Shown piece after piece: positions 25,978-33,353 of a DNA stretch of 64,000 bases. The stretch comes from Bacillota bacterium (lineage in GTDB: Bacteria > Bacillota > Clostridia > Acetivibrionales > DSM-1351): NCBI GenBank assembly GCA_023400235.1, contig JAEXFI010000045.1, positions 434,001 to 498,000 on the forward strand, in the 5' to 3' direction. Position numbers and translations under genes: made by a program. Position 1 is the first letter of the stretch. Every line of letters begins with the position of its first letter. The notes under the pieces were generated by a model, which had not been told where the DNA came from, did no database searches, and was given only the letters and a program-made list of their open reading frames with translations.

Positions 25978-26847
25978 TCATTCAAATCTTCTGGTATCAT
26001 TAATACCATACCTGCCCAATACGGTCTTTCCGAAAGCCCTGATAAGCCTGTCGGAGACATAACCCATAAGTCCAAGGGTCAAAAGCCCTACAAATATCCA
26101 GTCCGTTCTGAAATAAAGCCTTGAGGTGTATATGAGAAAGCCTATGCCCTCCTTGGCTGCCAGCATCTCTGCCGCAACGATTGAGGTAAAGGCTCCCCCC
26201 AGTCCCAGCCTTATGCCTGTAAAAATATGAGGCAGTGCGGAAGGAATCAGAACAGAATAAATAATTTGAAATTCCGATGCTCCCAGCGACCTTGCAGCTT
26301 GCAGCCTGTTTTTGTCAATACTGAGAACTCCCACTATTGTATTGATTAATATTACAAATACGGTGGCATAAAAAATAAGTACCACCTTGGATTGCTCCCC
26401 TGCTCCAAACCACATTAGAAACAGTGTCAAAAAGCCTATGGCAGGGATAAATCTGAGAAAATCTATCAAGGGCTCAAAAATCCTTCTCAAAAGCTCCAAA
26501 CGGCCAATTATAAGGCCTGCGGGTACGGCGAATAAAATCCCCAGGCTCCAGCCCCACAGTACCCTTTGAGAGCTGATAGCAACAAATTTTGCCAGGGTTC
26601 CGTCCAGAATAATCTCTTTTGCTCCTGCAACAGTTTCCAGGGGACTGGGTAAAAAGTCAACTGTATACGCCAGAGAGGCAAGCCCCCATATACTGAAAAG
26701 CAGTATCCAGGTGAGTATTCCTTTTTCTGCAGCAAACCAGACGGCAGCCTTTAAATATCTCAAAAAAAGGTATACAGCCTGGCTTTCACACTTTTCCCGC
26801 TGCTTTTTTTCCGTATGGTTAACAGCTATTTCAATTGCTCTTTCCAC
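25978..26847 (-). CDS. ABC transporter permease, SsuC type (unit C)
   Basis: A 289-residue permease with about six TM helices and the EAA-type loop (RLQAARSLGASEFQIIYSVL). GLGGAFTSIVAAEMLAAKEG is typical of the sulfonate/taurine permease group. It is less like the other two permeases than they are to each other. It begins at GTG after GAAAGGAGCGTCAAAC. The ~45 N-terminal residues before the first TM are charged and cytosolic. Confidence 0.9.
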   Translation of the reverse strand: MERAIEIAVNHTEKKQREKCESQAVYLFLRYLKAAVWFAAEKGILTWILLFSIWGLASLAYTVDFLPSPLETVAGAKEIILDGTLAKFVAISSQRVLWGWSLGILFAVPAGLIIGRLELLRRIFEPLIDFLRFIPAIGFLTLFLMWFGAGEQSKVVLIFYATVFVILINTIVGVLSIDKNRLQAARSLGASEFQIIYSVLIPSALPHIFTGIRLGLGGAFTSIVAAEMLAAKEGIGFLIYTSRLYFRTDWIFVGLLTLGLMGYVSDRLIRAFGKTVLGRYGINDTRRFE

Positions 26848-26889
26848 GTTTGACGCTCCTTTCCTCTTACCTGCTTTTTTATGCTTATC

Positions 26890-27681
26890 TTAAATATATT
26901 CTCCAAAATCAAAGTGCCCCTGTATTTGCCCGAACAATGCCGAGAATCCCGGTGAAGCTGCATTTCTAGGATAGGGCAGGGTATTTTCATATATTTTATA
27001 TATGGTGGCCTCCGGTGACTTTGACATAATACTGATTCTTTGACCTAGAATTATAGCTTCGGCTATATCATGGGTTACAAAAATAATGGTTTTTCCGGTT
27101 TCCTGCCATATCCTCACAAGCTCAGTCTGCATAATCCTTCTGGTATGAGCATCCAGAGCTCCAAAGGGTTCGTCCATGATTAAAATCTCCGAAGCATTTG
27201 AAAGGCTTCTTGCCATCTGAACCCTTTGCTTCATTCCGCCTGAAAGTTCTCCCGGATATTTATTTTCATGGCTTTCCAGCCCAACCAGCCTGATATATTG
27301 TGAAGATAGCTGTCTGCGTTTTCCTGAAGCCATACCCTTCATTCTCAAGCCGTATTCAACATTTCCTCTTACCGTCAGCCATGGGAAGATTGCAGAATCC
27401 TCATTCTGGAATACCACTCCCCTGTCCCGTCCCGGTTTTTTGATTTCAGTGCCGTTCAAGGTCACGCTGCCCTCCGATTTGGAAATAAACCCCGCTATAA
27501 TGTTTAGCAGCGTGGATTTTCCGCAGCCGCTGGGGCCCAGGATTATATGGAATTCTCCCCTGCCTATCTCCAGGCTTATGCCCTTTATTACATTCCGCCC
27601 GGGGCCCCCTGGCTGCAACCCGCGCGTATAGTCCTTTGAAAGCTTGTCAATTTTAATGCAGGCGTTTCCTGCCATAATCAT
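26890..27681 (-). CDS. ABC transporter ATP-binding protein, SsuB type (unit C)
   Basis: A 263-residue importer ATPase with Walker A GPSGCGKST, Q-loop in VVFQNEDSAIFPWLT, signature LSGGMKQR, Walker B EILIMDEPFGALD and switch His in FVTHD. It lies between the permease and binding-protein genes but is separated from the latter by direct repeat R1 copy 2. The first ATG follows AAAGGGGGTATGGGCTT. A second ATG two codons on is also possible. Confidence 0.93.
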   Translation of the reverse strand: MIMAGNACIKIDKLSKDYTRGLQPGGPGRNVIKGISLEIGRGEFHIILGPSGCGKSTLLNIIAGFISKSEGSVTLNGTEIKKPGRDRGVVFQNEDSAIFPWLTVRGNVEYGLRMKGMASGKRRQLSSQYIRLVGLESHENKYPGELSGGMKQRVQMARSLSNASEILIMDEPFGALDAHTRRIMQTELVRIWQETGKTIIFVTHDIAEAIILGQRISIMSKSPEATIYKIYENTLPYPRNAASPGFSALFGQIQGHFDFGEYI

Positions 27682-27720
27682 AAGCCCATACCCCCTTTGC
27701 TGGTGGAAATAAATATGACT

Positions 27721-27811
27721 GCTTAAATTAACTCATTGTGCCAGTTAAACATGTGATGAACATGAATAAAGTTCTTGATACTGTCCACGCGAGGACAACT
27801 TTAAAGAAATG
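27721..27811. repeat. direct repeat R1, copy 2
   Basis: A 91-bp partner of 24496-24578 in the same orientation. It lies between the binding-protein and ATPase genes of unit C, so the two copies bracket the ATPase, permease and radical-SAM genes. Confidence 0.6.
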
Positions 27812-27852
27812 TATTATATACCTCCTTAACCAGCACTTCGGTTAACTTACAG

Positions 27853-28929
27853 TTATTTTTTATATGTAACTGCCTCCGGAAAGGTCTTTTCCAAGGGCTT
27901 TAAATATATGTAGTCCCTGACATTAAAGTCATACTTGATTAATTTGTTCTGAATGGACCATTTTGTCACACTGTCCAGTTGCTCCACATCCTGTTGGCTG
28001 AGTCTGATGTCAAAAATCGTGTCATTTAACACCTTTGCAATATTCTCCACAGGTATTTTAAAGTTATCCTTAACAATGTTGGCTGCCTCCCGGGGATTGG
28101 CATTTATAACCGTAACTGCCTCCTTTAAGGCCTGAAGCAGCCGCTCTATGCCTTCAGAATTTTTATCCAGGTAGGTTTTTTTCAGCATCAGAAAGCCCTG
28201 AGGTGCAAAGCCTATCAGGCTGTAATCTCCCAGGCTCTTTCCTCCCAATTCTTCAACCTGCCCGCTTATATCACCGCCTGCCCATATGGCATCGGCATCT
28301 CCAGACTTTACAAGTGCAAGCCCCTCGGCAGTACTGCTGATATACAGAGGATTTACGGACTCAGGATCAATTCCGTATTTATCATAGGTTTGTGCCCATA
28401 CATATTCATTTACTGTTCCCTTTTGAACCACCACTGATTTTCCGGAAAGATCCTGAATTTTCTTTATACTGTCCTTAAGTACATACAGTTTTGAAGCACC
28501 CAGCTTGTTTCCTGCAATAAAAGAAATAAACTGCAGTTCACTTGCTCCGCCCAGCCTGCTTACAGCGGCAAAATCCATGGCTTCGCCTATATCCGCCTGG
28601 TCAAGCTGTACAGCATTGATGGTATCAATTCCATACGCATAGGTCTGAAAGTCTGCTTCTATATTGTATTTTTCAAGTATACCTTTATTTTTTGCGACCC
28701 AAAAAGGATAGGCAAAGGTCCCCGAATCCACCGCTATATTTATTTTGAAAGCTGCGGCATTTCCTGAAGCCGTTTCTTTTTGTGCTGCCGCTGAAATTTC
28801 CGCCCGCTCTGAGGACCCGGTTTCCGCCGCCGGCTCAGGACTGCTGCCCCCGCCGCAGCCTGCCATGCTTCCAAGCATAAGACCTGTCATTAATAATGCT
28901 GCTGCAAATGCTTTATATCCTTTATACAT
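27853..28929 (-). CDS. ABC transporter substrate-binding lipoprotein, SsuA/TauA/ThiY type (unit C)
   Basis: A 358-residue lipoprotein: signal peptide with lipobox SMAGC near residue 25, a Glu/Ala/Ser-rich linker, then a binding fold of the nitrate/sulfonate/taurine class with PFWVAKNKGILEKYNIEADF near residue 75. It diverges from the other two binding proteins of the region, so it probably takes a different ligand. I start it at the ATG after GGGAGGCAGGGAAATAAAT, 13 codons inside the longest frame. It is the first gene of unit C and lies next to metK, on the same strand but behind the metK terminator. Confidence 0.9.
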   Translation of the reverse strand: MYKGYKAFAAALLMTGLMLGSMAGCGGGSSPEPAAETGSSERAEISAAAQKETASGNAAAFKINIAVDSGTFAYPFWVAKNKGILEKYNIEADFQTYAYGIDTINAVQLDQADIGEAMDFAAVSRLGGASELQFISFIAGNKLGASKLYVLKDSIKKIQDLSGKSVVVQKGTVNEYVWAQTYDKYGIDPESVNPLYISSTAEGLALVKSGDADAIWAGGDISGQVEELGGKSLGDYSLIGFAPQGFLMLKKTYLDKNSEGIERLLQALKEAVTVINANPREAANIVKDNFKIPVENIAKVLNDTIFDIRLSQQDVEQLDSVTKWSIQNKLIKYDFNVRDYIYLKPLEKTFPEAVTYKK

Positions 28930-29053
28930 ATTTATTTCCCTGCCTCCCATCTGTGCTCTCCTGCACACTCATACAGTTTCTGCCGTATCATTACCTACCT
29001 CTTTTCAAACCCCGAGTATAGGAATTTATCAGTTGGAAATTTCCAGTGTATCG

Positions 29054-29083
29054 CTTATACTTTAGTAGTATCAACGCTTACAA
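29054..29083 (-). promoter_or_regulatory. candidate promoter of radical-SAM unit C
   Basis: TTGTAA (29078-29083) and TATAAG (29054-29059) are 18 bases apart on the minus strand. The spacer and -10 region include TACTACTAAAGTATA, comparable to the unit A and B promoter spacers. An alternative TTGATA/GATACA pair overlaps it. Confidence 0.35.
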
Positions 29084-29110
29084 CTATATCCAATATATAT
29101 AAATTTCTAT

Positions 29111-29160
29111 ACACTAAAAAAAGGACAATCGCAGTATTCCACTGAGATTATCCTTTAGTT
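29111..29160 (-). terminator. Rho-independent terminator of metK
   Basis: AAAGGATAATC pairs with GATTGTCCTTT (one G-T pair), with CAGT/ACTG inside, followed by TTTTTTT on the minus strand. It lies about 60 bases after the metK stop codon. Confidence 0.8.
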
Positions 29161-29215
29161 CCTCTAATCAGATATTCATTATTTTAATGCTATTGCGGAT
29201 TTGTTGTCTACTCCA

Positions 29216-30394
29216 CTACAGATATTTTTTTATTGCCTCCACCCGGTCAAGTCTTTCCCAGGGCAAATCTATATCTGTCCTTCCAAAATGTCCATAGGCG
29301 GCCGTCTGTCTGTATATCGGCCTTCTCAGCTCAAGTGCGTCAATTATGGCTGCCGGTCTTAAATCAAATTCCTTTTGTATGATTTCTACAATTTTTTCGT
29401 CCGGTATTTTTCCAGTGCCAAAGGTTTCAACTGCAACCGAAACCGGTCTAGCCACACCGATCGCATATGCCACCTCTATTTCCAATTTGTCCGACACCCC
29501 GGCGGCTACCAGATTTTTGGCAACCCATCTTGCAGCATAGGCCGCCGATCTGTCCACCTTTGTAGGGTCTTTACCCGAGAAGGCTCCTCCTCCATGTCTC
29601 CCCACCCCGCCATAGGTATCTACGATTATCTTTCTGCCTGTCAGCCCTGCGTCACCTTGAGGTCCGCCAATAACAAATCTTCCAGTGGGGTTTACAAAAT
29701 ATCTGGTTTTATCATCCAGCAACTCTGCCGGCAGAACCTCCTTTATTACATATTTGACAATGTCCTCCCTTATCTGCTCCAAGGTCACCTCTTCTGCATG
29801 CTGGGAGGATATGACCACAGTATCAATCCTTTGTGCCTTTCCCTCCTGGTCAAATTCCACTGTAACCTGTGATTTGCCGTCAGGCTTCAGATATTTGAGA
29901 GTACCGTTCTTTCTAACCTCGGTCAACCTTCTGGAAAGACGATGAGCAAAGGAAATTGTTACCGGAAGGTAATCCTCCGTCTCATTTGTGGCATACCCGA
30001 ACATCATGCCCTGATCTCCTGCTCCCGTTCCAAAATCCTCTCCGGAATCGCCTGCTTTGGATTCAAAAGCTTTATCCACGCCCAGGGCAATGTCTGCGGA
30101 CTGTTCATCAATAGATGTGAGAACAGCTATTGAATCTGCGTCAAAGCCATCGGCATTCTTCGTGTAGCCAATCTCTCTGATTGTATTTCTTATTATTTTT
30201 GGTATATCAACATAAGCCTTTGTTGATATTTCTCCCACTACAAGAGCAAGCCCTGTGGCAACAGTTGTTTCAGCCGCCACTCTTGAATATGGGTCTTGCT
30301 CAATCAACGCATCCAGTATGGCATCTGATATCTGATCGCATATTTTATCCGGATGTCCCTCTGTTACTGATTCTGATGTAAATAATCTGGCCAT
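29216..30394 (-). CDS. metK: S-adenosylmethionine synthetase
   Basis: A 392-residue cytosolic enzyme making SAM from methionine and ATP. It is full length for the family. The N-terminal TSESVTEGHPDKICDQ, the GAGDQGMMFGY motif and the GGGAFSGKDPTKVD P-loop-like segment are all present. The start follows AAAAGGAGATCAAATAT. I looked for a SAM riboswitch in the ~100-base leader and saw none, only a small CGGC/GCCG hairpin. It has its own terminator, so it is a single-gene unit, but it adjoins the radical-SAM region that would consume its product. Confidence 0.97.
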   Translation of the reverse strand: MARLFTSESVTEGHPDKICDQISDAILDALIEQDPYSRVAAETTVATGLALVVGEISTKAYVDIPKIIRNTIREIGYTKNADGFDADSIAVLTSIDEQSADIALGVDKAFESKAGDSGEDFGTGAGDQGMMFGYATNETEDYLPVTISFAHRLSRRLTEVRKNGTLKYLKPDGKSQVTVEFDQEGKAQRIDTVVISSQHAEEVTLEQIREDIVKYVIKEVLPAELLDDKTRYFVNPTGRFVIGGPQGDAGLTGRKIIVDTYGGVGRHGGGAFSGKDPTKVDRSAAYAARWVAKNLVAAGVSDKLEIEVAYAIGVARPVSVAVETFGTGKIPDEKIVEIIQKEFDLRPAAIIDALELRRPIYRQTAAYGHFGRTDIDLPWERLDRVEAIKKYL

Positions 30395-30506
30395 ATATTT
30401 GATCTCCTTTTATGTTATTCACGGCTCCAAGCTCTCTAGGGCTGTGCCGTTTTATTGTATACTTTTCCCATATGTTTATTTTATTAACTTGTGCCTTCCA
30501 TTTCAA

Positions 30507-30546
30507 TGGAGTATATTTTGAAAAATGGTAGACTAAATTTGGATAT
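30507..30546. repeat. 40-bp dispersed repeat, copy 2
   Basis: It matches 20251-20290 at 33 of 40 positions and lies just downstream of the stop codon of the receiver-domain gene. Confidence 0.45.
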
Positions 30547-30550
30547 ATAT

Positions 30551-30925
30551 TTACGGCTTTCTTTTAATTATATTTTTCACCAGTATGGCAAGCTGATGCA
30601 GGTTCTCCTTCAAAAGGTACGCACAGCAGCTGTTTTTCATGGCATATTTTATGCTTTCAGGGGATACATCCTCAGACACTATGATAAAAGGTGTTTTGGG
30701 TGAAAGCTCATTTCTGGTAAGCAGTGCTTGGATTGCACTAAAATGAGGAGTTGAATCATCCGAGAGAATAATGTCATACTGCTTTTTGATAAGTGCCTGT
30801 CTCATGGCATCTTCACTGGACACATATTGGCTGTCTACTAAAAAGCCGCCTCTTTTCAGCTCCAGAACATTTAAATCTGCAATGTATTTGAATTCTTCTA
30901 TTATCAAAACCTTTATTTTTTGCAT
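30551..30925 (-). CDS. single-domain response regulator (receiver only)
   Basis: A 124-residue CheY-like receiver with no output domain. The phospho-acceptor Asp is in IILSDDSTPH near residue 50, the conserved Lys is in YLLKENL near 105 and a Ser lies in IIVSED. The usual N-terminal acidic pair reads Glu-Glu (LIIEEFKY) instead of Asp-Asp, which may change metal binding. The start is set by GGGGGATAAT, the end of a leader-element copy. No kinase is adjacent on the same strand. The plus-strand kinase at 31312 is the nearest candidate partner. Confidence 0.8.
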   Translation of the reverse strand: MQKIKVLIIEEFKYIADLNVLELKRGGFLVDSQYVSSEDAMRQALIKKQYDIILSDDSTPHFSAIQALLTRNELSPKTPFIIVSEDVSPESIKYAMKNSCCAYLLKENLHQLAILVKNIIKRKP

Positions 30926-30930
30926 ATTAT

Positions 30931-31037
30931 CCCCCATCCACGCGCATAGCGCGTACACAAATAGTAATGAAAAACACGCAGTGGCTTTCGCTGGGTGAAA
31001 TCAATTTTGACCTACCACATGTATCTTTACACTAACC
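30931..31037 (-). repeat. two-hairpin 5'-leader element, copy 3
   Basis: It has the same order of segments as the copies at 22653 and 23572, with TACGCGC-TAT... replaced by ACGCGCTATGCGCGT and a GATGGGGG end. It abuts the ribosome binding site of the receiver gene. The gene-free stretch 30926-31311 contains this element plus the promoter of the kinase. Confidence 0.75.
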
Positions 31038-31243
31038 TCACGGGTCATATTGCTTTTTTAACAGCCAGCCAATTACAGGTATTTCCATTAATAAATTATA
31101 AAATTTCTCTTATGCACTGGCAATAAGAGTAAATTTGGATTTTAACTGTATTTTTTTGGGTATTCCTGGCTGGATATACAAATTTTAGCTGTTAGCTACT
31201 ACTAGATTGCTTATTAAACTCATATTTTTAGTAGGTTTTTCAA

Positions 31244-31272
31244 TTGACAAATTATTCTTTAAATTATATATT
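31244..31272 (+). promoter_or_regulatory. sigma-A-type promoter of the kinase/regulator pair
   Basis: A perfect TTGACA (31244-31249) and TATATT (31267-31272) are separated by 17 bases, about 40 bases before the kinase start. Confidence 0.7.
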
Positions 31273-31311
31273 ATACATATATTCATAGTATGTATTTGAG
31301 TATTCTCGGGA

Positions 31312-32091
31312 GTGATTACTATTATTAATAAAGAGAATTCCTATTATAAAAACCCGCTTAAAACAGAGGTTCAGGAGGTCACCAAAAGACTGGAGGTATC
31401 CAACCATGAACTACTGGCCTTTAATTACACCATATCCCATGAAATAAAAGCACCTGTGCGGGCTATAGACGGCTATGCCAGAATTTTTATTGAAGACCAT
31501 AAAAATTCAGTTTCCAGTGAGGGCATTGAGCTTATTCAAAACATACGGGACATATGCAGCGATACCCTGGTTCTGATAAACAAGCTTTTGGACTATACCA
31601 AATTTACCGACTTTGATCCTGTTCTGGAAGCACTGGATGTAAGAGAACTTGCAAGCACCGTTTTTAACGAACTGATAATCGGCTATTCCCAAAAGCAAAG
31701 AATCCAGTTGCAGCTTGAAGAGAATATCCCCTTTATTCTGGCCGACAAGATTCTGATGAAGCAGGTATTTGCAAATATCCTGTCAAATTCGCTGAAGTTC
31801 ACAAGAAATGTGGATACCGGAATTATCAGTGTGGGTTACGGCTATGAAAACCATGAAGGCTATTTTTACATAAGGGATAACGGCGTAGGCTTTGATATGA
31901 AGTTTTCCGAAAACCTGTTTGGCATGTTTCAACGCATGCACTCCCCCAACGATTTTGAAGGCAGCGGTGTGGGGCTTGCAATTGTTAAAAAAATCATTGA
32001 AAAATTTGGAGGCCGGGTCTGGATAACAGGTGAGGTTGGAAAAGGCGCATGTGTGTACTTTACCCTCAGCCCAGGGAATATTCTGGTATAA
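31312..32091 (+). CDS. cytosolic sensor histidine kinase (HisKA-HATPase_c), no sensor domain
   Basis: A 259-residue kinase made of little more than the catalytic core. The H-box has His43 in ISHEIKAPVRAIDGYARI. The HATPase domain has FANILSNSLKF (N-box), IRDNGVGFD (G1), FGMFQRMH (F-box) and GSGVGLAIVKK (G2). This core is like those of phytochrome-type kinases, but the N-terminus is only ~25 residues, with no TM or PAS. Input must come from a partner. Translation appears to start at a GTG with GGGA unusually close, so the start is uncertain. It is followed, 40 bases on, by an AraC-type response regulator. Confidence 0.85.
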   Translation: MITIINKENSYYKNPLKTEVQEVTKRLEVSNHELLAFNYTISHEIKAPVRAIDGYARIFIEDHKNSVSSEGIELIQNIRDICSDTLVLINKLLDYTKFTDFDPVLEALDVRELASTVFNELIIGYSQKQRIQLQLEENIPFILADKILMKQVFANILSNSLKFTRNVDTGIISVGYGYENHEGYFYIRDNGVGFDMKFSENLFGMFQRMHSPNDFEGSGVGLAIVKKIIEKFGGRVWITGEVGKGACVYFTLSPGNILV

Positions 32092-32131
32092 GCGTTTAAT
32101 ATTAAGGCTATTTGGAAATGAGGTGATGTTA

Positions 32132-33226
32132 ATGCACAAAGCTTTGCTTGTGGATGACAGGGATATTTTCCTGATTGAAATGGAACGGTTAAAAGTCTGG
32201 GGAGAAGTCTCAGGGTTTGAAATTGCCGGAAAAGCCAATAACGGCAGCCAGGCTATAGACCTGCTTAAAAAGAAACCCTACGACCTTGTGCTGACAGATA
32301 TCAGAATGCCCATTATGGACGGGCTTCAGCTTTTAAGAGAGATAAAGCGGGACAGCTTGTCCCCCTGCGTTGTCTTAATCAGTGAATACAGCGAATTTAA
32401 TTATGCCCGGCAAGGTATCGTACTGGGTGCCTTTGATTACCTTGTCAAGCCCGCCGATGAAAAAAGCATACTTGAGCTTCTGGGCAGGGCTAAAAGGTTT
32501 TTATACAAAAACCAGGAGCACAGCTCCAAGAGCTTTGATTCTACCAGCGGGCCGGAATGGGCTTACCCGGCGGCCGAGGAAAAAAGCATAATCAGCCTTA
32601 TAAAAAATAAGGACTTTTCTGCAGTTCAGCTCTTTGCAGCCACAGTTGAAAACCTGTATCAGGCTTTGCGGGATAATATAATAAAAGCTGATATAATAAT
32701 AAAAAAGCTGTATCACAATATAATTTCGGCAATTTATGAAGAGTATAAATGGCTTGGCAATTATACGGCAATAAGCTACTTTGAGGAAATTGACTATCTG
32801 CATGAAGGAAATACTGATGCCTTTAAGGAATTCTACCTGAGAAAGCTGAATTTCCTTATAAAATTCATTTTAAAGTTTCACCTGGAAACTCAGGATGAAA
32901 ATATCCGCAATATTTGTGACTACATATTGAATAATCCCCAGCAGGATTTGAAGCTTAAGGTGATTTCCGATAAATATTTCATTAACAATACATATTTGAG
33001 CAATTCCTTCCCGGCAAAGACCGGCATTCATTTCAACGATTATGTTACTATGGTGAAAATGGCAAGAGCAGAGTTCCTTTTTAAGAATACCTCCTTGAAA
33101 ACCTATGAGATAGGTTTTCAGATAGGCTACAGGGATCTGAACTATTTTATGAAGCAGTTTAAAAGGATAAATGGCAAAAGTCCTTCCCAATTCAGGAATT
33201 CCGACTATTCGGACTATCAGATTTAG
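32132..33226 (+). CDS. response regulator, receiver plus AraC-type DNA-binding domain
   Basis: A 364-residue regulator. The receiver domain has Asp-Asp near residue 9 (LLVDD), the phospho-acceptor in DLVLTDIRMP near 54 and the Lys in DYLVKPADE near 104. The middle ~130 residues are helical and of unknown role. The C-terminal ~100 residues are an AraC/XylS HTH pair, with NNTYLSNSF and KTYEIGFQIGYRDLNYFMKQFKR. The ATG is chosen for its spacing from GAGGTG; one two codons earlier is also possible. It pairs with the kinase directly upstream. Targets are unknown, though the YibE/F gene follows on the same strand. Confidence 0.87.
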   Translation: MHKALLVDDRDIFLIEMERLKVWGEVSGFEIAGKANNGSQAIDLLKKKPYDLVLTDIRMPIMDGLQLLREIKRDSLSPCVVLISEYSEFNYARQGIVLGAFDYLVKPADEKSILELLGRAKRFLYKNQEHSSKSFDSTSGPEWAYPAAEEKSIISLIKNKDFSAVQLFAATVENLYQALRDNIIKADIIIKKLYHNIISAIYEEYKWLGNYTAISYFEEIDYLHEGNTDAFKEFYLRKLNFLIKFILKFHLETQDENIRNICDYILNNPQQDLKLKVISDKYFINNTYLSNSFPAKTGIHFNDYVTMVKMARAEFLFKNTSLKTYEIGFQIGYRDLNYFMKQFKRINGKSPSQFRNSDYSDYQI

Positions 33227-33230
33227 CTCC

Positions 33231-33282
33231 GGTAATTGACTTGTACAGCTTATATTCATGTGCTATTATAAAGTCAATTACC
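33231..33282. repeat. 12-bp inverted repeat, 28-base loop
   Basis: GGTAATTGACTT (33231-33242) and AAGTCAATTACC (33271-33282) are exact complements. It lies directly after the regulator stop codon. Confidence 0.6.
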
Positions 33283-33283
33283 A

Positions 33284-33324
33284 AAGTCAGTTACTATGGG
33301 CTTTCAGCCCATAGTAACTGACTT
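33284..33324. repeat. 19-bp perfect palindromic hairpin before the YibE/F gene
   Basis: Arms 33284-33302 and 33306-33324 are exact complements with a 3-base loop. No T-run follows, so it is not a standard terminator. It ends about 30 bases before the YibE/F start. Confidence 0.75.
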
Positions 33325-33353
33325 ATGGATTAAAAGGTGGAGCCGGAGGGGTT

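Noticed and set aside
30395..30490. SAM riboswitch before metK
   Set aside because: No S-box core or kink-turn motif seen; only a small hairpin.
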